A program made the position numbers and the translations under genes. From Devosia subaequoris (GTDB lineage Bacteria; Pseudomonadota; Alphaproteobacteria; Rhizobiales; Devosiaceae): a DNA stretch of 64,000 nt. Below, one piece after another: positions 1-8,653 of the stretch (position 1 is the first letter of the stretch; each line of letters opens with the position of its first letter). The stretch lies in assembly GCF_014197055.1 (NCBI RefSeq), contig NZ_JACIEW010000004.1, positions 124,001-188,000 on the forward strand, read 5' to 3'. The notes beneath the pieces are model-generated. The model saw nothing but the letters and a program-made list of their open reading frames with translations. It was not told the DNA's origin and searched no databases.

Positions 1-1
1 C

Positions 2-352
2 AGTTCGCTGGCCGAAAGCCGGCATGAGCGGTTCTTCGATCCCTCCCGTCGGCGCACCCGCGTGGAAACCGTGTTCGACCGGACCAGCGTGGCGTTTCGC
101 ACCAATTCGCTGGCGGCGTGCGTCGACTACGCGCTGGCAACCGATGCGGTGCTGGTCCACACCCATGTGCTGCGCGACCATTTTCGCGAGCGCGGCCTGG
201 TCGAGGTGGTGCAGAAGGATGAACCGCGCCGTGCTGTAACCGGCATCTATGTGCTCAGGGAGCGACGTGGCGAGGCACGGGTTGAAGAGCTGATCGAACG
301 GATCACCACGGCGTGTCATGCGGTGCTGCCGCCGTGGGAGCCGGCCGAATAA
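2..352 (+). CDS. LysR-type regulator, C-terminal part (5' end outside window)
   Basis: This open frame enters from the left edge and ends at TAA 350-352, so only about 116 C-terminal residues are visible. The segment around VAFRTNSLAACVDYAL, followed by a hydrophobic stretch and GLVEVVQKDEP, resembles the second half of a LysR effector-binding domain. The DNA-binding domain is not in the window. The gene lies 82 bp upstream of, and in the same direction as, the FAD/Fe-S dehydrogenase, so it may regulate it. That link rests on position only. A different periplasmic-binding-like regulator remains possible. Confidence 0.55.
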   Translation, partial: SSLAESRHERFFDPSRRRTRVETVFDRTSVAFRTNSLAACVDYALATDAVLVHTHVLRDHFRERGLVEVVQKDEPRRAVTGIYVLRERRGEARVEELIERITTACHAVLPPWEPAE

Positions 353-412
353 GAATACGCGATCAGGCGAGGGTGATCGCCACAGGCACGCAATTTGTGT
401 TTGCTGCCCCTT

Positions 413-426
413 ACTAACATGTTAGT
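413..426. promoter_or_regulatory. 14-bp perfect palindrome just before the dehydrogenase RBS
   Basis: ACTAACATGTTAGT is identical to its reverse complement. It sits directly upstream of a GAGGAGG Shine-Dalgarno run (427-433) and the ATG at 435, in the only gap between the regulator fragment and the dehydrogenase gene. A dimeric repressor bound here would cover the transcription start region. Which protein binds is unknown. Confidence 0.5.
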
Positions 427-434
427 GAGGAGGC

Positions 435-3350
435 ATGCAGCAAGCCCTCGATTTCTCTTTACAGCCCCATGCCCCGACACCTGACCGCCTGGCGGCCGGG
501 GAACGCGTTGCCACCCGCCTCGAAGGGCAGCTACAGGGCGCCATTCATACCGACCCTTTGATGACCTACGCCTGGAGCGGCGATGCCAGCTCCTACCGGC
601 TGATCCCGGCCGCAGTGGTGTTCGTCAATTCCGAGGACGATGTGCGCGCCGTGTTCAAGGCGGCACGGGCCGAGGGCTTGCCGGTGACCTTCCGGGCGGC
701 CGGCACCTCGCTGTCGGGCCAGGCGGTGACCGACGGCGTGCTGGCGGTGCTGGGCGATGGCTGGCGCAAGCTGGACATTCACCCGGGCGCCGAACAGGTG
801 ACCCTGGGACCGGCGATTATCGTGGCGGAGGCCAACCGGGCGCTCAAACCCTTCGACAAGAAGATCGGCCCCGACCCGGCCAGCCAGGCGACCTGCAAGA
901 TCGGCGGGGTGGTCAACAACAATTCCTCGGGCATGTGCTGCGGGGTGGCGCAGAACACCTATCATACCATGGCGCGCCTAAGGATTGTGCTCACCGACGG
1001 CACCACGCTCGATTCGGGGGATGCCGCCAGCTGCGACGCCTTCCGCATCAGCCATGCGGCCATGCTCGAACAGATCCATCAGCTGCATCACGAGGTGATG
1101 GCGGATGCGGAATTGGTGGCGTTGATCCGGCACAAATACCGGATCAAGAACACGGTGGGCTACTCGCTCAATGCGCTGGTCGATTACCACGACCCGCTCG
1201 AAATTCTGATCCATCTGATGGTGGGGTCTGAAGGCACGCTCGGCTTTGTTTCCGAGGTGACCTACAACACGGTACCCGAGCATCCGTTCAAGGCGACGGG
1301 CTTGATCCCCTTCCCCGATCCGCAGGCGGCGGGACGCGCCATCATCGAAATGGCCAATGGCGGCGTGCAGGTGACGACCGGCGTCACCGCGGCCGAGTAT
1401 ATCGAGCGCCGGGCCCTGGCGACGGTGGAGCATCTGCCACCAATGGCGCCGCTGCTGCCCTGGCTGACGGCGGACTCTCCGGCAGTGCTGATCGATGTGA
1501 CAGCGCCGGACGAGGCGACGCTGCTGGCCGAAATGGCCAACGCCGAAGACCTGCTCAAGCGCCATGGTGCCACCCATATCGAGCTGAGCCGCGACGCGCA
1601 GCGCAGCGCGGCGCTGTGGGACATTCGCAAGGGGTTCTTCACCTCGGGCGGGGCGGCACGGCCCAAGGGCACTTCGATGCTGACCGAGGACGTGGCCGCG
1701 CCCATCGAGCGGCTGGCCGAGTTCGTGGTCGATATGCGCAATCTGCTCGACAAGCATGGCTATGACGACGCGATCATTTTCGGGCATGCGCTGGCCGGCA
1801 ATCTGCACTTCCAGATGAGCGACAATTTTGCGCAAGATGGCGCGGCGGAGAAGTTCGACGCTCTCAACCAGGAGCTCTCGCAACTGGTCTCGGTGCGCTA
1901 TCAAGGCTCGCTCAAGGCCGAGCATGGCACTGGCCGCGCGATCGCGCCCTTTGTGGAAGCGGAATGGGGCGCCAAGGCTTATGCGTTGATGCATCGGATC
2001 AAGGCGATCTTCGACCCCGAAAGATTGCTCAATCCGGGCGTGCTGCTCAATGACGACCCCAAGATCCACATCAAGAATCTCAAGGTCATGCCGCTAAGCG
2101 ACGAGCTGGTGGACCTGTGCATCGAGTGCGGCTTTTGCGAGCCGGCCTGTCCCAGCCATCATATGACGCTGACACCGCGCCAGCGCATTGCGGTCACCCG
2201 CGAAAGGGCGCGATTGCGCGAGACCGGAGAAGACCCGGCGCGACTGGCGCGCTTCGAGGCCGATTTCCAATATGCCGGGATGGATACCTGCGCGGCGTGC
2301 AATTTGTGTTCGCTGCGTTGTCCGGTGGGCATCGAGACCGGGACGATGATTCTGGGCGAGCGCGCGAAACGGCGTGGCAGCACGGCGCAGTCGGTGGCGC
2401 GCTTCGCCGCTGACCATCGTGGCGCGGTCGAAACCATGATGCGGGGCGGGGTGGCGGTGGCCGATATGGCCCGCGCCGTCATTCCCGCGCCGGCGGTGGA
2501 GGCAATGACCGACACGGCACGGCGGCTGACCGGCAAACGCGTGCCACGCGTGTCACGGGCGCTGCACCATGGCCCCGGCGCGCCAAAAGCGCGGGACAAT
2601 CGGCAGGACCCGCGCGCAAGCGGGTTTCCGGTGCCAATTGCCCAGAGCGAGCGGCCCAGCGTGGTCTATTTCCCGGCCTGCCCCAGCCGCATGTTCGGTG
2701 CGCCCAGGACCAGCCACGAGCTGCTCGACACGCCAGCAGCGATGATCGCGCTGCTCGAGCGGGCGGGCTATGACGTGATCGTGCCGGACAAGCTCAGCGG
2801 CCAATGCTGCGGCCAACCGTTTCAGTCCAAGGGATTTCCCGAACAGGCCGCCGAGGTGGGCGGGGCGCTGAAGCGTGAGTTGTCAACGCTTTCGGATGCC
2901 GGACGGCTGCAAGTGGTGACCGATGCCTCGACCTGCGCCAAGCATTTGAAGGAGTTTCCCGGCGATGCGGCTGTGGCGGACTCGGCACAATTCCTGGCCC
3001 AGCATGTGCTGCCGAAACTGACGATCACCCAAAGGCTGACGAGCCTTGCCGTGCATCACAATTGTTCGGCCCAGCGGCTGTTCGAGCAGCCTTCCACCGA
3101 AGCAATAGCGGCGGCCTGTGCAGAAACCGTCGCCGTGCTCTCATCGATCACCTGCTGCGGCTATGCGGGGGACAAGGGATTGTTCCTGCCCGAGTTGAAC
3201 GCACATGCGACACGGCGGGTGGGCAATGACATTCCAGAGGGGTGCGAGCTGGGCGTCTCGACAGTTTCGACCTGCGCCTCGGGACTGAGCGAGCGGGCCG
3301 AGGTGCCCTTTGTGAGCCTGGCAAGCCTGCTGGAATGGGCGAGTAGGTAG
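435..3350 (+). CDS. FAD- and Fe-S-binding D-lactate/2-hydroxyacid dehydrogenase
   Basis: This 971-residue protein has the domain order of membrane-associated, NAD-independent D-lactate or D-2-hydroxyglutarate dehydrogenases (Dld-II/YdiJ type). A PCMH-type FAD-binding domain comes first (VTFRAAGTSLSGQ near residue 80; VGSEGTLGF). A FAD-oxidase C-terminal domain follows, then two ferredoxin-like clusters: CIECGFCEPACP from residue 562 and CAACNLCSLRCP from residue 619. Two cysteine-rich CCG domains close the protein (GQCCGQPF, TCCGYAGDKG). Such enzymes pass electrons from the 2-hydroxyacid to the quinone or cytochrome pool. The substrate cannot be fixed from sequence. The start ATG at 435 lies only 1 nt after GAGGAGG, which is unusually tight, so a slightly downstream start is possible. 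Upstream is a LysR fragment and a palindrome. Confidence 0.85.
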   Translation: MQQALDFSLQPHAPTPDRLAAGERVATRLEGQLQGAIHTDPLMTYAWSGDASSYRLIPAAVVFVNSEDDVRAVFKAARAEGLPVTFRAAGTSLSGQAVTDGVLAVLGDGWRKLDIHPGAEQVTLGPAIIVAEANRALKPFDKKIGPDPASQATCKIGGVVNNNSSGMCCGVAQNTYHTMARLRIVLTDGTTLDSGDAASCDAFRISHAAMLEQIHQLHHEVMADAELVALIRHKYRIKNTVGYSLNALVDYHDPLEILIHLMVGSEGTLGFVSEVTYNTVPEHPFKATGLIPFPDPQAAGRAIIEMANGGVQVTTGVTAAEYIERRALATVEHLPPMAPLLPWLTADSPAVLIDVTAPDEATLLAEMANAEDLLKRHGATHIELSRDAQRSAALWDIRKGFFTSGGAARPKGTSMLTEDVAAPIERLAEFVVDMRNLLDKHGYDDAIIFGHALAGNLHFQMSDNFAQDGAAEKFDALNQELSQLVSVRYQGSLKAEHGTGRAIAPFVEAEWGAKAYALMHRIKAIFDPERLLNPGVLLNDDPKIHIKNLKVMPLSDELVDLCIECGFCEPACPSHHMTLTPRQRIAVTRERARLRETGEDPARLARFEADFQYAGMDTCAACNLCSLRCPVGIETGTMILGERAKRRGSTAQSVARFAADHRGAVETMMRGGVAVADMARAVIPAPAVEAMTDTARRLTGKRVPRVSRALHHGPGAPKARDNRQDPRASGFPVPIAQSERPSVVYFPACPSRMFGAPRTSHELLDTPAAMIALLERAGYDVIVPDKLSGQCCGQPFQSKGFPEQAAEVGGALKRELSTLSDAGRLQVVTDASTCAKHLKEFPGDAAVADSAQFLAQHVLPKLTITQRLTSLAVHHNCSAQRLFEQPSTEAIAAACAETVAVLSSITCCGYAGDKGLFLPELNAHATRRVGNDIPEGCELGVSTVSTCASGLSERAEVPFVSLASLLEWASR

Positions 3351-3387
3351 AGTATTTGCCTCGAAAACAGTCACTCGACCCTTATGC

Positions 3388-3406
3388 CCTCCCCCTCAAG
3401 GGGAGG
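3388..3406. repeat. GC-rich intergenic hairpin between convergent genes
   Basis: CCTCCCC (3388-3394) and GGGGAGG (3400-3406) form a perfect 7-bp stem with a 5-nt loop. The rest of the gap, to about 3500, is C-rich repeat-like sequence, including a run of eight C. A similar element lies at 40939-40960. The arrangement suggests a dispersed palindromic intergenic repeat that may also end transcription from both sides. No T-tract is present. Confidence 0.5.
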
Positions 3407-3502
3407 CCAAGGTCGAGACGACAATGAGGGGCTTTTACCCTCGCCCCAGCTTTGCCACCCCGCTGCGCCCCCCCCGAGGGGAAGCAGCGGAGCAGCACAA
3501 GG

Positions 3503-4537
3503 TCACTCTGCTGCCTGTCTTTCCAGGACAGAACGCTGGTCGGTGATGGCCAGGGGTTCGACGGCCACGATCTGGTCGCGCTTGCGGTGAATGCGCAGGC
3601 GCTTGACGCGGCGGCTGTCGGCGGCGAGCACTTCGAATTCAAAGCCCTTGATGCCGTTGATCCGCTCGCCGCGTTTGGGCACGTGGCCGGCCAGATCGAA
3701 GACCAGGCCACCGATGGTGTCGACATCCTCAGCGTGGTCGCCGGGGTCAAAATCTGGCCCGATCATAGCCTGTACGTCTTCGAGCTCGGCGCGAGCGTTG
3801 GCGACAAAGACATCCTCGCCGACCTTGCGGATCAGTGCGGCTTCGGTAACGTCGTGTTCGTCCTCGATTTCACCCACCACGGCTTCGAGCAGATCTTCGA
3901 TGGTCACGAGCCCGTCGGTGCCGCCATATTCATCGACCACGATGGCCATATGGGTGCGGCTGGCACGCATGGATTGCAAGAGGTCGGCCGCCGGCATGAA
4001 GGTGGGCACGAACATGGCCTTGCGCAGAATGCCCAGCTTGCCGATTCTCTGGCGTAGCGCTGTCGAGAGCAGTTTGACCGGCACGTCCTTTTCCGGATCG
4101 GTGACCGGTTCGGTGATCTTTTGCAGCGCGTCCTTGATGTGGATGAAGCCGACAATGTTGTCGAGCCCGTCCTCATAAACCGGCAGGCGCGAATGGCCAA
4201 CCTGACGGAAACGGGCCAGCAGCGTACCCAGATTGATGTCGGAGGGTACCGCCTGAATGTCCGAGCGCTCCACCATGACGTCGTCGATCGACACCTTGGA
4301 GAGCTTGAGGACATTTTGCAGGATCAGCCGCTCGCTCTCCGAGAAGTCGCCAGTTTCGGCGCCGCCGGTATCGTCGAGTGCTTCCTGCAGGTCATCGCGC
4401 AGTGAAACCGTGGTCCGGGCCATCAGACCCTTTATACGGCTCAACAGGCTCGGCCCCCGCGACACGGCGGGGGCGGGACTAGAAGGAGGTTCGGGGTTTT
4501 CGGCCACCCGTAGGGCCCTACTGTCGCTATCGTTCAT
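3503..4537 (-). CDS. corC: CorC/HlyC-family CBS-domain protein
   Basis: The 344-residue protein has the layout of soluble CorC (YbeX) proteins. It has a variable, proline-rich N-terminus and the segment DDVMVERSDIQAVPSD. Two CBS domains follow (HSRLPVYEDGLDNIVGFIH; MAIVVDEYGGTDGLVTIED), then a C-terminal transporter-associated domain. The family is linked to magnesium/cobalt resistance and, through its neighbours, to ribosome and rRNA homeostasis. It is the last gene of a minus-strand run phoH-ybeY-corC. In many Rhizobiales an apolipoprotein N-acyltransferase gene (lnt) follows corC, but here the next gene is the convergent dehydrogenase. The ATG at 4537 is the best start seen. Confidence 0.9.
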   Translation of the reverse strand: MNDSDSRALRVAENPEPPSSPAPAVSRGPSLLSRIKGLMARTTVSLRDDLQEALDDTGGAETGDFSESERLILQNVLKLSKVSIDDVMVERSDIQAVPSDINLGTLLARFRQVGHSRLPVYEDGLDNIVGFIHIKDALQKITEPVTDPEKDVPVKLLSTALRQRIGKLGILRKAMFVPTFMPAADLLQSMRASRTHMAIVVDEYGGTDGLVTIEDLLEAVVGEIEDEHDVTEAALIRKVGEDVFVANARAELEDVQAMIGPDFDPGDHAEDVDTIGGLVFDLAGHVPKRGERINGIKGFEFEVLAADSRRVKRLRIHRKRDQIVAVEPLAITDQRSVLERQAAE

Positions 4538-4622
4538 TCATCTCGCGCCGCACGAAGCGGCTCATTGACTGTCCTATGAGACCGGAAATGCCCCAGTCGA
4601 TCCGGGGTTCCTGGCCAAAAAT

Positions 4623-5099
4623 CTATTCGGCATAGGGATCGTCGATCCCAAGCCCTGCCAATATCTGGGTTTCCAGCCCCTCCATTTGAAGGGCCTCGGC
4701 CTCATTAATGTGATCATACCCCAAAATGTGGAGAAATCCATGCACCATAAGATGGGTGAAATGATGTTCAAGGCTCTTGCCCAGATCGGCCGCCTCACGC
4801 TCGAGGGTTTCGCGCGCCAGGGTGATGTCCCCCAACAGGCCCGTGACCGGCGCGAAGGGCTCGATCTGGGGGAAGCTCAACACATTGGTCGCGCTGTCTT
4901 TACCGCGCCATTGGGCATTAAGCTCACGCTGTTCGGCGTCATCGGTGAGCAGCACCGAGACTTCCGCCGCGCCCGTTATTTTCGGCCTGGCGCCAGCAAT
5001 GGCGGCCAGCACCGCCTGTTCGGCGATGGCATCAAAATGATCGGGCCAGCCATCCGCATTGCGGATGACGGCGATTTCCAGTGGTGGCAAGGCGGTCAT
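4623..5099 (-). CDS. ybeY: Endoribonuclease YbeY
   Basis: The 158-residue protein carries the family's zinc signature HGFLHILGYDH at residues 120-130, with three metal-binding histidines, and the conserved NVLSFP segment near residue 72. YbeY is a metallo-endoribonuclease needed for 16S rRNA 3'-end maturation and ribosome quality control. The gene begins 11 nt after the phoH stop and precedes corC, the usual phoH-ybeY-corC order, so co-transcription is likely. Length is typical. Confidence 0.95.
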   Translation of the reverse strand: MTALPPLEIAVIRNADGWPDHFDAIAEQAVLAAIAGARPKITGAAEVSVLLTDDAEQRELNAQWRGKDSATNVLSFPQIEPFAPVTGLLGDITLARETLEREAADLGKSLEHHFTHLMVHGFLHILGYDHINEAEALQMEGLETQILAGLGIDDPYAE

Positions 5100-5110
5100 C
5101 GGTGTGGGTT

Positions 5111-6184
5111 TCAGCTCCGGGGCGCGGCGCCCAGTGTCCGCGCCAGACCTTCGCGGTCCCCGTCCCTTTCGGCGAGCCGACGCGCAGTATCTGCCTCATA
5201 GGCCCGAACGATGCGCCCGACAAGCGCGTGGCGCACCACATCCTTGTCGCCGAAGCGGGAAACATGCACGCCTTCGACCCCGTCGAGGAGCTTTACCGCT
5301 TCTACCAGACCCGACTTTTCGCCGCGCGGCAGATCGACCTGGGAGGGATCGCCGGTGACGATCATCTTGGAGTTCTCGCCCAGACGGGTGAGGAACATCT
5401 TCATCTGCATCGAGGTGGTATTCTGCGCCTCATCAAGGATGACCACGGCATTGGACAGGGTACGGCCGCGCATGAAGGCAAGCGGCGCCACCTCGATAAT
5501 GCCCGAGGTGATGCAGCGCTCTACATTCTCGGGCTTCATCATGTCATAAAGCGCGTCATAAAGCGGGCGCAGATAGGGATCGACCTTTTCCTTCATGTCG
5601 CCGGGCAGGAAGCCGAGGCGTTCGCCGGCTTCAACGGCTGGACGGGAAAGGATGATGCGGTTGATGTCGCCGCGTTCGAGCAGTGAGGCGGCATGGGCCA
5701 CGGCCAGATAGGTCTTGCCGGTACCGGCGGGGCCGGTGCCAAAGACCAGTTCGCAGCGTTCCATGGCGCGCATATACGCGTCCTGAGCCGGGGTGCGGGC
5801 GACAATGGTGGATTTGCGCGTGGCGATCTGGGCCATGCGGACCTTGCCCTTGCGCTCCAGCGTGGGCAGCGTCAGCTGGCTGTCCTCGGTCTCGATCATG
5901 CGGATGACCGCATCGACATCGGCAATATCCATGCTGCGACCCTCTTCAAGGCCGGCATAGAGCGATTCCAGCACCCGGCGTGCCTGATCGACCCTGGAGG
6001 CCGCGCCCTTGAGCAAAACATGGTTGCCGCGCGGGGTAGCCGACACGGTCAGACGCTGTTCGATCAAGGCGAGGTTCTGGTCGAAATCGCCATAAAGCTG
6101 GGCCGCCAGGCGATTGTCTTCAAAGGCGAGTTCGAGTTGCGATGCGAGGGCGTTATCGGCTGTGGGTGGCAAGTGCCTGCTCAA
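5111..6184 (-). CDS. phoH: PhoH-family ATPase (YbeZ type)
   Basis: The 357-residue protein has an N-terminal KH-like region and then a PhoH ATPase domain. The Walker A motif GTGPAGTGKTYL covers residues 149-160. The Walker B motif is VILDEAQN, followed by MIVTGDPSQVDLP. PhoH/YbeZ partners YbeY in RNA metabolism. The gene heads the phoH-ybeY-corC run. Its promoter should lie in the 183-bp gap shared with the divergent secreted-protein gene. In most relatives miaB lies directly upstream. Here a plus-strand gene separates the two. Confidence 0.93.
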   Translation of the reverse strand: MSRHLPPTADNALASQLELAFEDNRLAAQLYGDFDQNLALIEQRLTVSATPRGNHVLLKGAASRVDQARRVLESLYAGLEEGRSMDIADVDAVIRMIETEDSQLTLPTLERKGKVRMAQIATRKSTIVARTPAQDAYMRAMERCELVFGTGPAGTGKTYLAVAHAASLLERGDINRIILSRPAVEAGERLGFLPGDMKEKVDPYLRPLYDALYDMMKPENVERCITSGIIEVAPLAFMRGRTLSNAVVILDEAQNTTSMQMKMFLTRLGENSKMIVTGDPSQVDLPRGEKSGLVEAVKLLDGVEGVHVSRFGDKDVVRHALVGRIVRAYEADTARRLAERDGDREGLARTLGAAPRS

Positions 6185-6367
6185 ACTTTCTCGGCTCCCG
6201 AAAGGGGCGCCGCGGAGCGCGTCGCCCAGACAACAACGAAGCTAGGCTGATTTAGGTCCGTTGTCTGTAGCAATATTGTGACGCAGAGCTCATTGTACAA
6301 GCAGGGGAACGCTGAGAGCGATCGCGCATTGCATGAAAGCACTCAAACGAATGCTTTCGAGGCCGTC

Positions 6368-6877
6368 ATGAGCTGGAAATTTCTCGGTGTCATTTTTGCC
6401 ATGCTGCTGCTGTCAACGGCGCCGGCGCTGGGGCAGAGGGTCGATGCTGGCTGGCAAACCTATACCGATAACGAGTTCGGGTTTTCGGCGCAGTTGCCGC
6501 TTGGTATCTTCATGCTCGATCCCAACGGACAGACCCCCGGCACTACCCTGGTGGAGCGTGGCGGGTCTGCGACCCTCAGGCTCTATGGCGGCCCAGCGAT
6601 CGGGGTGGACCGGAACACCCTTGAAGATCGACTCTCCACAGGCCCCGGCATCAGCGAAGTCACTTACCGCGCCGGTGGTCCGTCGTGGTTCGTGCTCTCC
6701 GGATTCTATGAGCCGAGCCGCCCAGGCGAAGAGACGATCTTCTATACCAAGGTGATGTTCTCAGAGGACCGTACGAGCTTTTCAGCCTTCGAGATGACTT
6801 TTCCGGCAGCCGAGAAACCTCGGTTCGCGCCAATCGTGGAACATCTCGAAGATCATTTCACCCGACCGCAATACTAG
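6368..6877 (+). CDS. Unknown secreted protein, 169 aa
   Basis: I do not recognise the family. Starting at ATG 6368, which has GAGG 5 nt upstream (6359-6362), the protein begins with a clear Sec signal peptide (MSWKFLGVIFAMLLL), with likely cleavage after APALG. The mature part is about 145 residues, mixed polar and hydrophobic, with no cysteine motif or repeat, and looks periplasmic. A longer in-frame start at 6278 would bury the signal peptide and is less likely. The gene is divergent from phoH and convergent with miaB, splitting a pair usually adjacent in Rhizobiales, so it may be a later insertion. Confidence 0.7.
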   Translation: MSWKFLGVIFAMLLLSTAPALGQRVDAGWQTYTDNEFGFSAQLPLGIFMLDPNGQTPGTTLVERGGSATLRLYGGPAIGVDRNTLEDRLSTGPGISEVTYRAGGPSWFVLSGFYEPSRPGEETIFYTKVMFSEDRTSFSAFEMTFPAAEKPRFAPIVEHLEDHFTRPQY

Positions 6878-6905
6878 CGGGTCAAAGCTCTGGATCTGGA
6901 CGAGC

Positions 6906-8315
6906 TCAGGCCGCCGCAGCCTGGTTCAGCCGGCCCACCAGCGAATTGGTGCTGGTGCCGATAATTTCGACCTGGTGGATGGCGCCGATCAAGTCGGTGG
7001 AGCCTTCCAGATGCACGGCTTGCAGATATGGCGAGCGCCCGCCGACCTGGCCGGGCATGCGGCCGACCCGCTCAATCAGCACCGGCAGGGTCTTGCCGAC
7101 CATAGAAGCATGGAAAGCGGTGGTTTGCTGGTTGACCAGTTCCTGCAGGCGATAAAGTCGCTCGGTCTTGATCTCTTCGGGCACCTGGTCGCCCAGATTG
7201 GCGCCCGGCGTGCCGGGGCGGGTCGAGTATTTGAAGGAGTAGGCCGAGGCATAGCCGGTTTCGCGGATAATGCTCAGCGTGTCTTCAAAATCCTGATCGG
7301 TTTCGCCGGGGAAGCCGACGATGAAATCGCCTGAAAGCGCCATATCGGGACGCGCAGCCTTGATGCGCTCGATCAGGGCAAGATACTCGGCGGCGGTGTG
7401 CTTGCGGTTCATCGCCTTCAAGATGCGGTCCGAACCGGACTGCACCGGCAGGTGCAAATAGGGCATCAGCAAGGGCAAGTCGCGATGGGCGGCGATCAGG
7501 CCGTCATCCATGTCGCGGGGATGGCTGGTGGTGTAACGCAGGCGTTCCAGCCCGGAGATTTCGGCCAGCAGGTAGCACAGCTCGCCCAGGCCGATATCGC
7601 GGCCAGCGCTGTCAGTGCCGTGATAGGCGTTCACATTCTGCCCCAGAAGGGTGATTTCCTTGACCCCGGCATCGACCAGGCGCCGCGCCTCATCGAGCAC
7701 CTGTGACACGGGGCGGCTGACCTCGGCGCCGCGGGTATAGGGGACAACGCAGAAGGAACAGAATTTGTCGCACCCCTCCTGCACGGTAAGAAAGGCCGTC
7801 AGCCCGCGGGCAATGGTGGCTTCTTTCTTGGCCGCCGGGAGGTGGGCGAATTTGTCTTCTTCGGGAAAGTCGGTGTCGATCACGGCTTTTTTAAGCGCCG
7901 GGTGCATGTGACGCTGGCCTTGCGCCTTTTCCAGCATGTCGGGCAGGCGGTGATAGGCCTGAGGGCCGAAGACCAGGTCAACCACCGGGGCGCGGCGGGC
8001 AATCTCCTCGCCTTCGGCCTGCGCCACGCAACCGGCAACACCGATCATCATGTCGCCACCGGCGGCGCGCTTTTCGCCCTGCAATTCCTTGAGGCGGCCA
8101 AGCTCGGAAAACACCTTTTCACTGGCCTTCTCGCGAATGTGGCAGGTGTTGAGCAACACCAGATCGGCCTCGCCAATCTCCTGGGTCGGCAGATAGCCGT
8201 GCGGAGCCAGGGCATCGGCCATGCGGTCGCTGTCATAGACATTCATCTGACAGCCATAGGTCTTGATGAAGACGCGCTTGGAGGCGTCTTGGGGCGTGGG
8301 TGCATTTTCGCTCAT
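6906..8315 (-). CDS. miaB: tRNA-2-methylthio-N6-dimethylallyladenosine synthase
   Basis: MiaB is a radical-SAM methylthiotransferase that modifies i6A37 in tRNAs reading UNN codons. The 469-residue protein has the N-terminal UPF0004 domain with cluster cysteines C22 ([12 protein letters not shown]), C58 ([10 protein letters not shown]) and C96 ([11 protein letters not shown]). The radical-SAM CxxxCxxC is C182, C186 and C189 (GCDKFCSFC). A TRAM domain closes the protein. The start is ATG 8315 ([10 protein letters not shown]). The frame stays open a further 94 codons upstream, but that stretch is low complexity and lies antisense to the 8410 gene. It precedes phoH in conserved order. Confidence 0.95.
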   Translation of the reverse strand: MSENAPTPQDASKRVFIKTYGCQMNVYDSDRMADALAPHGYLPTQEIGEADLVLLNTCHIREKASEKVFSELGRLKELQGEKRAAGGDMMIGVAGCVAQAEGEEIARRAPVVDLVFGPQAYHRLPDMLEKAQGQRHMHPALKKAVIDTDFPEEDKFAHLPAAKKEATIARGLTAFLTVQEGCDKFCSFCVVPYTRGAEVSRPVSQVLDEARRLVDAGVKEITLLGQNVNAYHGTDSAGRDIGLGELCYLLAEISGLERLRYTTSHPRDMDDGLIAAHRDLPLLMPYLHLPVQSGSDRILKAMNRKHTAAEYLALIERIKAARPDMALSGDFIVGFPGETDQDFEDTLSIIRETGYASAYSFKYSTRPGTPGANLGDQVPEEIKTERLYRLQELVNQQTTAFHASMVGKTLPVLIERVGRMPGQVGGRSPYLQAVHLEGSTDLIGAIHQVEIIGTSTNSLVGRLNQAAAA

Positions 8316-8409
8316 GGCGCGCTGTTTACCAGAGCTGCGATAGAGATGCCATGCCCCTGCAACCTGCGTGCTTGTCGTGTGTTGTACGATTTCATAGGAA
8401 GACGATGAA

Positions 8410-8604
8410 ATGGTTGAAGACAAGAAGAAATCCGAAGATGCCGCTGCCCTGCGCAACGGACATAAGCCGGGACCGGCGGAGTCCCCGGTGCAGGTGCGCA
8501 ATTCCGGGCCTGAAGAAATGGCCGACGAGCCGAAGGACTGGGATGAGGTTGACGAGGCGGTGGACGAGAGCTTTCCAGCCAGCGATGCAAGTGCCAAGTA
8601 TTGA
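8410..8604 (+). CDS. Small acidic protein with DESFPASD motif, 64 aa
   Basis: The gene is preceded by AGGAAGA about 7 nt before the ATG. The product is charged and probably disordered. It ends in the motif [18 protein letters not shown], a short sequence that recurs, usually as [10 protein letters not shown], in many small proteobacterial proteins of unknown role. Nothing suggests an enzyme or membrane segment. It lies 49 bp upstream of a sensor kinase gene in the same direction and may share its transcript. Divergent from miaB. Confidence 0.75.
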   Translation: MVEDKKKSEDAAALRNGHKPGPAESPVQVRNSGPEEMADEPKDWDEVDEAVDESFPASDASAKY

Positions 8605-8653
8605 GTAATCCGACGCAGTTAGATCTGCGGCGCAGGCAGGGAAAGCTGGTCAG

